A stretch of DNA of 64,000 bases. Origin: Sphagnum magellanicum. Lineage: Eukaryota > Streptophyta > Sphagnopsida > Sphagnales > Sphagnaceae. Numbering within the stretch: position 1 is the stretch's first letter; every line of letters begins with the position of its first letter. The notes beneath the pieces are model-generated. The model did no database searches. It was not told the DNA's origin and was given only the letters and a program-made list of their open reading frames with translations. This document shows, in pieces, positions 33,101 to 42,400 of this stretch. Both the position numbers and the translations under genes were made by a program. The DNA is taken from assembly GCA_021904315.1 (NCBI GenBank), contig CM038911.1:22417390-22481389 (forward strand), written 5' to 3'.

Positions 33101-33623
33101 GGCAGAGAAGGAGCGGAGCATTCTCTGGGAAGCCTGCAGCTTCCACAGGGCAGTACCACCTCGGGGGGCCTTGGTCCTCGTCGACCCGTATGATCTGCCG
33201 AGCTTCATCTATCAGCCATGATTCCCTAGTTTTCCATGGAGCCGAGTCCGGCCTAATTGGGTTTACACTAGTGTTCGCCCCCGCCGACGCTGCTGCACTC
33301 TTGTACAAAAGCGCTACTCGTGCGTCTGTCTGCTTCGAATCTTGCAAAGAGAGTTGGATTTGATTATCGCTAGACTGCTTCTGAAGCTCGATCTCGTCTC
33401 TTGTCGCTCCTCCTCCGTTTCCACCTTTGCTTCTTCTTCGTGATCTTCTGGAAGCTGCAGCATCTGCAGGCGAAGGCGATGTAGATCCAACCACGATCAT
33501 CTGCTGTTGCTTATTATAATATCTTCTGGACCCGGAGGAACGAAGAGCTAAGCTCTGAGAGCACGTGCTCAACAACATCCAGGGGTTTCTGAAGCTGGAA
33601 CTCTGCATGATAATGGATTCCAT
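27127..33623 (-). CDS. PES-like: Phytyl ester synthase-like hydrolase/acyltransferase, 15 exons, hydrolase centre degenerate
   Basis: Predicted 745 aa (Arabidopsis PES1/2 are about 700). Exons in transcript order: 33,623-33,095; 32,919-32,868; 32,644-32,589; 32,264-32,106; 31,699-31,589; 31,338-31,229; 30,817-30,696; 30,425-30,326; 29,979-29,846; 29,539-29,325; 28,988-28,834; 28,673-28,560; 28,380-28,295; 27,625-27,516; 27,311-27,127. All join in phase at GT-AG sites. The Ser/Arg-rich N-terminus resembles a plastid transit peptide. Residues about 150-415 match the alpha/beta-hydrolase half; about 460-740 match the acyltransferase half (C-N-H-T-F-V-G-F-D at about 494-502; P-G-G-L-R-E-A at about 571). 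Family enzymes esterify phytol or diacylglycerol with fatty acids in plastoglobules. Here the nucleophile elbow is G-E-A-Y-G-G (Ala240), the triad His region reads S-K-P, and the G-I-D-G-T-G loop reads D-I-V-C-N-G. The hydrolase half is probably inactive; the acyltransferase half looks intact. Confidence 0.88.
27810..28145 (-). other. Unexplained 111-codon open frame inside intron 13 of the PES-like gene
   Basis: On the gene's own strand, between exons 13 (ends 28,295) and 14 (starts 27,625), a frame stays open for 336 bp. It begins after a TTTCAG-like acceptor near 28,110 and its product starts I-P-V-P-F-V-V-S-W-L. Its phase does not fit the flanking exons: joined in phase, the alternative frame stops after about 60 codons. 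It may be a captured exon, an alternative-transcript end, or chance. No family is recognised. Confidence 0.3.
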
Positions 33624-34222
33624 TTGTTCCGAAATTCAACTAGTCTGGTGAGCTAGAAAATCGCTCAAGCAACAACAACAACAACCCATCATGGGGATGA
33701 GCTTTTCAAATCTTCCAAGTACCCAAGGGGAGAAATTTGAAGTACTCTTCAATTCCACAGTCTATGTAAGAATATCAGGAGCTGCTGCAATCCCGATCCT
33801 ACCTTTTAGACTCGTATAGCTATGCAGTAGAGCAATGCTGGTGCGTCAACAACCCATCAAATGCAAAAATTTCATTCAGTTACACCAGACTTTAAATGAG
33901 TCACCTCATGATTACAACATCGTCATAGAAGTATTTGAGAAGAAACGTCCCTCATCTTAACTTATAGAAATTGCAAAAGTGGAAGAATAGTGCAAGCTTT
34001 ACAGCTTTCATTGAGTGCTAATTTTCAGTTTCAATTATGAAATAGGAATTAAAATTGCTCAGCAATTAGCGATGATGATCAGATTCTTCAGCAGCTTCTT
34101 GAGTACAAGCCGAGCTCTCTAAAAAGAACCCCATTTTCTCACACTAGTTGTTACAGTCAAACTTTGAAGTCTTCAAATGAGGAGATTGATCAGAGTTTAT
34201 AATAAGACATAAGTCTTTATTT
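33624..34222. promoter_or_regulatory. Upstream region of the PES-like gene
   Basis: It contains the presumed 5' leader and proximal promoter of the minus-strand gene starting at 33,623. A CAACAACAACAACAACAAC-type run sits at about 33,668-33,687. No clear TATA box or named cis-element was identified. Confidence 0.35.
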
Positions 34223-34770
34223 ATTGGCCTTGGATATTCATTATAGAGTATAGTAGCTTATGGGATTTTGGCCCCTAGGTAGATAGTAGGTCTATTTTTA
34301 TGTGAGGATTTTTTGAAAGATGATATTTTGGCTGGTGTTGAAACTTGAGTTGGTTATAGAGTTCATGACATCTTGAACAATTTTAGTTTCTTTTAGAGGA
34401 TTTTTTTGAAGATTATAATTTTTGCATTGGTGAAATATTTAAATTTCCATAATTCTTCTTTTGCCTTAAGATACTTTTTGTTGGCCTTGCCTTGGTCGGC
34501 AAGAATATTGTGTCTAGACTCATTATAGAGTATAGTAGCGTAATGGATTTTGGCTCCTATGTAATAGGCTTATTTTTATATGATGCTTTTTGAAAGATGA
34601 TATTTTAGCTTGTGTTGAAACTTGAGATTAGTTATAGAGTTATGACATTTTGAAGGATTGTGGTTTCTTTTAGGGGATTTTTTTGAAGATTGTATTTTTT
34701 GCATGGTGAAATATTTGAATTTTCATAATTCTTCTTTTGCCTTTAGATACTTTTTGTTGTAAATGGCAAG
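34223..34770. repeat. Tandem duplication of about 282 bp
   Basis: Two units start at CATTATAGAGTATAGTAG (34,239 and 34,521). They share GGATTTTGGC(C/T)CCTA, TTTTTGAAAGATGATATTTT, GTTGAAACTTGAG, TTTTTTTGAAGATT and CATAATTCTTCTTTTGCCTT in order. Divergence is modest, so the duplication is fairly recent compared with other repeats here. Noncoding. Confidence 0.75.
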
Positions 34771-35086
34771 GCCACAGTGTGACACACCCCCTGTTTATTT
34801 ATTTTTGGGGATTTCATGGGTGGGTTCCATAATTTAATCCCATTTTGTGTGACTGTTGAAAAGATTTCATCATTAGTTTGCCTATTTTTGACATCTTCAA
34901 GTTATTGAATAGGTAACTTATAAGAGGGGATTTCATTTCTGTATATGTATGATAATCTGTAAACCCATTTTGCAAGCAAAATGATCAAATAAGCAAAAGA
35001 CTAAAGTGTTATGTATCAAAGTCCATTTTGTTCACTTCTACCCATCAATTATTTTGAAAAATCAAATGTGCCCCAACACTGAATAA
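34771..35086. other. Spacer, nothing recognised
   Basis: AT-rich, no coding or repeat structure recognised beyond short T runs. Confidence 0.4.
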
Positions 35087-36450
35087 GTGGGGTGTTCTTT
35101 GCAAAGGGCGTTAGCCCATGCCAAAAATGGTGATGAAGTCTTTTGGGAAGAAAAATTTCATGCAGCCAATGGGAAGGCCCAAGTACGCACTCAAGGTGCC
35201 TTGTTTTTTTTCTTTTTATGTTTTGGGGTGGGGGCCGAGGGGGAGGGGGAGAGATTTTTTTTCATTTTTCCTGACTTCCCATGTGTGTTTGCACTATGTT
35301 CCTTTCAAGTTCCTAATGGGTTCCCAATATTTTCCCCAACATTTTTTCCATATTTCCTCACTTTTATATGCTTGAAAAATGATGTCCTCCTTTCACCTAA
35401 ATAGGTGGGCCAAAGGGGTAGGAACTATATAGTTCAAAATTGAACCTTCTATTTTGGGGAGTTTTCATTATTTCTTTTTTTTGGGAGTGATGGGTTAATC
35501 AAATTGGCATGTTGCCCCCCCCCCCCCCCCCTCAAAAAAAGAGAACTTGGGAGGCACCTCATTTAATTAATAGGAGAGATGACTATTTCCCCAAATTTAT
35601 TTCCCTGCCATTAGCCTAGGCCAGAAAAGTAATTAACAGTTTTGGAAATGAAAATTGCATGCAATCAATGGGAAGGGTCAGCATCCACTTAGGCGCCCCA
35701 AGCTTTTTAATTTGGGTTTTGAGGGTAGGGGGGAGGGGGAAGAGGTTTTTTTTTTCATGAATTACTAATGTGTTCTTACCATGTTCCCAAGTTGTTCCCC
35801 AAATTCTCAATGTGTTCCCTAAAGGTGTTGCCAATAGCATTTAATATCAAACCCATATGATTTGCTCAAAATCCTCCTCTTCTCACCTATATAGCCAAGG
35901 GTTCGTTGTGAAGGGTAATAGCCTGGACGAAAAATTGTGATGAATATTTTTGAAAAGGGTAATAGCCCGGACGAAAAATTGTGATGAATATTTTTGAGAA
36001 GAGAAATTTCATCCAACCAATGGGAAATGCAATCATGTTTTCAGGGTGCCTTGGATTTTTTCCTTTTAAGTTTTGGGTTTAGAGTTGGGAGGTTGCAGGT
36101 TGAAGGGGAGATTTTTTTGGGTGCAGAGTGGACACTGGACTTTCCATGCAAGTTTTATTGGGGGGGGGGGGGGGTGGGTGGAGGATTTATTTTCCTTTCA
36201 GCCAATAAGAGGGCCCAAGGTGCCTTGCTTTTATTCCTTTTAAGTTAGGGGAGAATAAGGAAGATTTTATTTCAGTTTTTTCTGTTTTTTAATGTGTTCC
36301 CACAATGTTCCTTTTAAGCTCCTAATGAATTTTCATAATGTTCCCCGAGTTCACAATGTGTTCTTCAACATGTTCTTCATATAAACACCTCACTTTTAGC
36401 CCATATGCTTTGGCATTTTCACCTATATACATCAAAACAGAACCTTCTAT
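35087..36450. repeat. Tandem array of a roughly 350-550 bp G-rich unit, at least three copies
   Basis: The block GAAATTTCAT/GCA...CCAATGGGAA...GGTGCCTTG followed by a T-rich then GGGTTTTG...GGGGGAG stretch occurs near 35,155, 35,650, 36,005 and partially 36,195. A TGTTCCCA...ATGTTCC tail follows each. Homopolymer runs (C at about 35,514-35,532, G at about 36,160-36,173) sit inside. A closely related block lies in reverse orientation at 37,745-37,925, so the family is dispersed in both orientations. Open frames here are by-products. Confidence 0.6.
35911..35998. repeat. Near-perfect 44-bp tandem duplication
   Basis: AAGGGTAATAGCC(T/C)GGACG... starts at 35,911 and again at 35,955, differing at one or two bases. 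It is nested in the larger array and must be recent, by slippage or unequal exchange. Confidence 0.85.
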
Positions 36451-37744
36451 TTTGAGGAGCCTTCACAGTTTCATTTTTTTTTGGGAGCAATGGGCCAATT
36501 AAATTAGTTTTAGCCCATAATTTTCGCATAGTTTGTTGATGAGAGCAAACATTCTGGAGGATTCACCAATCCTGAATTATGGAATCAAGCATGTGCGAAC
36601 ACCCATTTTTTTATATAAGTAGAGAGTACCTTGACATCTTTGACACCTAACTATATTATTTTTTCAGATACGTTAAGAACATTAAAAATAATCTAAATTT
36701 CAAACAAAATTTTGTGAAGGAAAAATATCGAGTCTTCAAGAATATTCCATTTGTTGGAATGAAAATTTCAAAATTGATTAATTAATTATTGGACAGACAT
36801 GTGTGAAAGTTACTAAAGTACCATGGGTATATACCTATGCAGAGAAAGTTGGTACCAACCTAGATATAGATTTTGCGTGTTCATGTGTATTTCAAGATCT
36901 TGGGGCCTGGGGGATGCGGTGGGGGTGAGGTGGGGTGTGCGGGGTGGCGTGGGTCTGGGGTCATCAAAATCATGCTATTGGTCAGTATCTTAATGTTATT
37001 TCCACACGTACCGGCATATAGTATCATGTTTTCTTTTTGGTGAATTTTCACAAATTTTTGGCGATTATTTTTCGAAAATTGAGAAAAGCATGACGTATTT
37101 ATGATTTTAATGGATTTTTAACATCATTTTTCCAATAAAAAATGATTAAATTAGTCACATCTAGACCTAGGCACTTGCTAGGTCGCCATTTGATGCTAAT
37201 TAATAGTGAGAATCCTCGCCACTAGACCTACTTGAGGAATTTGGAAAAAAAAAAACCTGTATAAAATATGTTCTCCTGACTTATTATAATTTTAAAAATG
37301 TTGCACTTAGAATTGCCTATTCAATGGACTGCAGTTGCTTGTTGTGGGGCTTGCGGGATTTGTGTGGGCTGGGGCCAAGGAACAAGAAATGTCAACTTGG
37401 CAAATAGCAAAATCAGGGTGGGGGGTGAAGGTTCGGTTCTGTTTTTTCTTTTTAGGAGGAGCCACATTGATTGGCCCATCACCAATTTTTCTGGAACGTT
37501 CAACACTTAATCAAAATTTCACTTAGACAAAAAAAATTTCCAAAAATTTCTCAATTTCTTTATCAAAAAGTAGCGAAATTATGTCAGACAAAAAAGCCCA
37601 TAGATATGCTTCCCTTGGGTGACCCCTTTACACTTTAGATACATGGAAGTTGAACTCTAGCCAAATAATAGGGGATACAATTGAGGTGCTATTGGGAATA
37701 TCTTGGTAAACATGATGAGAACCCCTTGGAAACTTGATGGGAAT
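36451..37744. other. Spacer with a G-rich tract
   Basis: No gene recognised. It holds the G-run cluster at 36,902-36,960 (separate entry) and a mixed AT-rich remainder. Open frames at 37,298-37,526 run through G/T-rich repeat-like sequence and have no domain. Confidence 0.4.
36902..36960 (+). other. G-quadruplex-prone tract
   Basis: Seven runs of three to five G (GGGG, GGGGG, GGGGG, GGGG, GGGG, GGG, GGGG) are separated by short spacers within 59 bp on the plus strand. This satisfies the usual G3+N1-7 quadruplex pattern several times over. The surroundings are AT-rich. No adjacent gene is evident, so a regulatory role is speculative. Confidence 0.7.
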
Positions 37745-37925
37745 GTACTTTTAACACATTGGGAACCAAAAAATAAAGAAAAAACCTCTACCCCCCAAAA
37801 AAAAACCTAAAGGAAAAAACTAAGTCCCCTTGAGTGCATGCTGAGCCTTCTCATTGGCTATATGAAATTTCTATTTCCAAAATTGTTTGTCACCATTTTC
37901 AAACCTGCTGGGCTAATAACCCCAT
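37745..37925 (-). repeat. Reverse-orientation copy of the 35-36.4 kb repeat family
   Basis: Its reverse complement gives GGGGTTATTAGCCCAGCAGG, then GGTGACAAACAATTTTGG, AAATTTCATATAGCCAATGAGAAGG and a T/G-rich end, the block order of the unit at 35,087-35,240. Being inverted relative to that array, the two could pair if transcribed together. Confidence 0.6.
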
Positions 37926-37989
37926 TATAAACCATGGACACTTACTTATTCTCTGACTTGAAGAGCTCTCTTGAGGTCCATGGGGGATT

Positions 37990-38100
37990 ATGTGACCCAG
38001 CACCTACCAATGCACCATCCACTTGTAAACCAGTTATCGCTCAGTTGTGGTTCATCCAACCACAACTGAGTTATGAAGGTTCTACCTTGGTGACCTAGCC
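37990..38100 (-). mobile_element. Family A TIR element, truncated reverse copy
   Basis: Reads GTGACCCAGCACCTACCAATGCACCATCC and on through CAGTTGTGGTTCATCC to CTACCTTGGTGACC. This is the reverse complement of the right part of the family A element (TTACCAAGGTGAAACC ... GGATGGT ... GGTGCTGGTTCAC). The remainder is missing. Confidence 0.5.
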
Positions 38101-38394
38101 CCCTAGACCATCCTACTTTTTTTTCCAATTTTTTTGAGGTAGGTGAAGTGGCAATCATTCAAAAGAGGACTTAGCCAAATTTGGCTATACATGTCACATG
38201 GGAACATAGATTTTTTTGTGGAAATTCACCATGTTTTGGCAACAAACTAAACCTATGGTTCCTAATATGGTGACTTTGGGCCAAATTTTCCAAAAACAAT
38301 CCTTTCTATAAGTCTCAGCCACTTTTTAAGGTCACAAGTGGCAAAAGTTCACCACAAACAAAAGATGATGTGAGTTTGGCCCTCAATCACTAGC

Positions 38395-38845
38395 CAATGA
38401 TGGTAATTAGCTCAGTTTCTGTTTTCACTATGTGCCCATTAACAACATGCTAGCCCTTACCAAGGTACCATACATCTACATGTATCTACTTCCAGCACTC
38501 ATCCTATTATCTTACCCACAAACCTCATCCTTAATGTGGTAGGTTACCAAGGTGAATCCCACCCATTGTTAACTGAGTTGGGTTTCATTCACAACCAAGT
38601 CATAACTCATAACAGGCTTGGCCACAGTGAACCAGAACCCACGAGCGCGAAGGATGGATGGCAAGTGATCAGGAGACAGTTTTCTGTTGGATTCCAGTTC
38701 CCTAGCTAACCATGTTGGTTAGCTCAGTTGCTTTTTTATTACTTCCTAGCTTCTAACAACTCACTAGCAGGTTGTTAGTAGGTAGGTAGTAAAAAGGGCC
38801 CTTACCTATCTATAAACCATCTACTTACCTAGTGGGGCAATCCCA
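38395..38845 (+). mobile_element. Family A TIR element, two truncated copies side by side
   Basis: The first piece (about 38,395-38,615) carries the middle and right part: TTAGCTCAGTTTCTG, GGTTACCAAGGTGAA, AACTGAGTTGGGTTTCATTC and CATAACAGGC. The second (about 38,627-38,845) carries the left part: GTGAACCAGAACCC, ACAGTTTTCTGTTGGATTCCAG, AGCTAACCATGTTGGTTAGCT and the CTACC-rich middle, then stops before the right end. The order right-then-left suggests two insertions or a tandem joined at the ends. Confidence 0.55.
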
Positions 38846-38930
38846 AAAGAAGGGAGTAAAGGGCCAAATTGAATACTACTCATAAAAAGCAATGGCACCA
38901 TTTTTTATTTCTTCAAAGTGATGAAATCAC

Positions 38931-39005
38931 GGCATTTTACACATGTTGTATTTGAATTACAACAATTGATCAGTTGAAATTCAAATACAACATGTGTAAA
39001 ATGCC
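38931..39005. repeat. Perfect 28-bp foldback with 19-nt loop
   Basis: Arms 38,931-38,958 and 38,978-39,005 are exact reverse complements (GGCATTTTACACATGTTGTA then TTTGAATT on the left arm), with loop 38,959-38,977. Pairing weakens outside. It is small enough for a precursor-type hairpin, but is more simply the core of a foldback element together with the neighbouring inverted arms at 39,164-39,342. Confidence 0.85.
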
Positions 39006-39163
39006 ATGACATAATGGCCTTTCATGCATAATTAGAACTTCAAATTTGTCATGTGGAACTTCATGGAGCTTGTTTTATTGAAGAACAAATCCAACCATTG
39101 CAAAACATTGGAATCAAAACAAAGCTGAATTTGAATATTTTGAAATGAATGATGTTAATATGC

Positions 39164-39342
39164 TATGGAATGGTCAAGCCCCTGCCCATTATGTTGAGTA
39201 AGGTGCTAGATGAGCTGTTAGCATTTACTTGGGGGTCTTTGACCTTAGCATTATGTGTTTGATTATATTTGTCTTTAAATGGGAAAGCTCAGGGCAAGCT
39301 TGGTGGCGTACACAACATAATGGGCAAAGGCAAGACCATTCC
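39164..39342. repeat. Second inverted pair: 31-bp arms about 115 bp apart
   Basis: Left arm TGGAATGGTCAAGCCCCTGC...ATTATGTTG near 39,164-39,195 and right arm CAACATAATGGGCAAAGGCA...GACCATTCCA near 39,312-39,342 are reverse complements with a few mismatches. ATGACATAAT motifs at 39,006 and about 39,487 bracket the whole area. The region 38.9-39.5 kb may thus be a nested foldback transposon. Confidence 0.7.
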
Positions 39343-39499
39343 ATGACATTAAGGTCTGGGGTTGCAAATTTAGCAGTTAAAATAAAATTGATGTTCAACA
39401 GAGATTTTGGTCACTATTATGAATGTATGACCACCACTGGAAAATTATGTCACTGGAAAATTATGTCATAATGTGGTCAAGAAAATGACATAATTTGCT

Positions 39500-42400
39500 A
39501 CCCCAGACATTATTAATGTTCCAAATACACTGCAAACAAAATGTGCTTTCTCATCACCTTTTTCATACTTTTTGTTGTATATATTGAAAACTTACATATT
39601 CAAAGCAACAAATTGTTTGATTCTGCCAAGTATGATCATCATGTGCTGCAATATATTGATTCAATCTTGTATAAGTATAAGCCTGGCTTGAATGGAGGCT
39701 TCTATTCAGAGGAATCACATCTACATACATGAATACTTTATTTCTGGATAGTGAGTAAAACTCCCGTATTGGATTAGTTTGACTACAGTTGAAACTTAGG
39801 TAGATAAAGTAATCATGGAGATCATGAATGTGCTTGACAAGACGATGATGCAATCCACTTGCAGCTCATAGTTGTATCCATCAAGAGATTGGGGCTGCCT
39901 CCTGGGGTGAAGAGTGGAGACATCAGTACCTTCTTGTCCTAAGCCCCTTATTCTAAGAATGCCCCCACCCTATTATCACACACATATATCACAATTGTTA
40001 CATGCTTGTCCACATCATAGCAATATGCCTCATACGACTTATTTGACAATAGTAAAGTAATTCTATCCCTTGATGTGAAACTTGTAAATTATTTGGACAC
40101 GACCAATGTTGGGCAATTACTTGGATTGTTGGGTTTGAACTATTGATTTCGTGTAATAAAAACCAAACCAAATGGGTTTTATTTTTGGAACTAGAAAAGA
40201 ACCAAATTATTTTCAGAACATGATTATAATTGGGTTCCTAATTATTTACTCTGACCCCATTAAATAGTCATCCCAAAATTGATAACCTCTCTAATTTGAT
40301 AAAAATCTTGTTCATGGATGTCGTTCCCTAAATTCCAGAATGATAGCCTTAGATTTCTGATATCTAATAATTTTTCAAAAATAAAAAATTGTTTAGAGAC
40401 ATTTAAACATTTGTGATAAGCCAATCATCCAAAGATTTTTTTTTTAATCTGTTAATATCGAAAATTACATTGAAGTTCCCAAAGCACTTTATGTGCATTT
40501 CGTTGTGATGGTATGGACACATCTGACATTGCTACAATTAAGGAAAGGGCCTTTAACTTTTCAAGCATGGTTGTTGTGATATGCTTAAATTATTGGTACA
40601 ATTAATTAAGATTCATAACTTTGTGATGCACATTGCTAGCCAAAACCAAAATAAACGACATAATTTTATCACACATTAATGTTTTTTTGGTTCAAAATCT
40701 TAACTCCAAAACATTAACTTTTTTTACTTGATAAATATCATTTATAAGAGGAATTTCAGTTTCATAATATCCTTCACTAATTGATTTTATTTTAGTTCAC
40801 CGATCTAATCACTTAATGGAGGCCAGTTTGTATTTATTTGTGGAACTGAAACTGGAATGGGAACTGATACTTTTGACAATTTTTTAAATTAAGAAAGACA
40901 AGAATAGAGGGTTAATTGAAGGTGGACTACTACTTAACCACTGATTTTGGTTCAGATTACTTGGAACAAACTAAAATTGAAACCATTTTAACTATTTTTG
41001 AACAAGAATTAAAGATTCTTCATAGAAGTAAATCATTGCCGAACATTGGACATGATTTGATCAAGTGTTTGCATGGTCCCAAAGCTTCCAATGCTATGGT
41101 AACAATGAAAATTTGACATTGTTTTGATTTGCTATTTTGTTGCATTATAGCGCCAAATGAAGTTGACATTTAGACATTCAATTTTGTTGTTAAAAGGGTA
41201 GTGCCCAAACACAACATTTTTTTTCTACTACTATTTCTACCAGTTTTTGGGAACTTTTTGGAGGTAATCTTTATGGTATGGCAACATCAACAACTTAATG
41301 AATGTAGTATGTAGTATTAGTTGGTGTTTTGAATGTGAAGCTTTGGGAATTGAGAAGGTTTTGGAACAAGGTTGAAGGAGTATAACTTTGGTAAAATGAA
41401 TGTGAAGTGCATCTTCTACTAGGGAAGAATTGATTAGGTAGTGGTGAGTGATGCTGATGAAAAAGATGAGGAGATGAAAAATTTAAGGGACTAGCAAAGC
41501 TTTTAGAATTCCAATAGGATGAGTATATTTTGCGTATCTTGGTTTTGGCTTTTGAAGGGGTATCTTGATGTGAATGGATTGAAGTGAATATTTATTTTAA
41601 AATAAAGAAATATTTTAGTTATCTATAGGTTGTGATCTATCTTCACTTAGGCCTTGCAAGGTAAAAAATGGTTAGGTGGCTGATTTTTTAGATTTTGAAA
41701 AGTTCACATTTATATTAGTGAAATTTTGTGTAATTATAATAATTATTAAATTTATAATTTATAATTATCTCTTATGTTTTTGATCAAATATATTGATAGG
41801 TCACCTTATAAATATCATGAAACATGTGATTGGTCCAAAAATTCATGTGAATAGTTGGAGATTTCAATTTGAAATTATAAATCATAAAAAATAATGAAAA
41901 TAATGGCATCATCAAAATGTAGATTGTAGTGATCATCTATGCTTCCCTTTTATTCCTTTTGCACCTTTCTTTCCAAAAAAGGGAAATAGGCTATAAAATG
42001 AAATTTTCCTTTTCTTTTATAATATAAAGAAAGGCAAGCGAAGGGACATAAGTTCTCTTTCACCCCTTTTTGGTTACAATACCTTGTCTGAAAGACAAAA
42101 CTTTTTTTAAAAAGGCGCAAGAAAAAAGAAAAAACCAAGAAGGAAGTTAAATGATCTAAATAATAGATTGAAGTGATCACATCAAAATGTTAACAAGGGA
42201 TGCTAATGGACATTGATAATCCTCAAATAAAAATTAATGATTTAAAAAAAATTATGGTTAGGTATGCCTTTTAATGAAGATATTCACAATATATGACATT
42301 TTTCAGTTGAAGAGGGTGACTTGAAATCATATATTAGATGAGTTTTAGAAGGTTCAAATATGGGAAGAAAAAGATCTAATCAAACTTCCAAGCTTACCAA

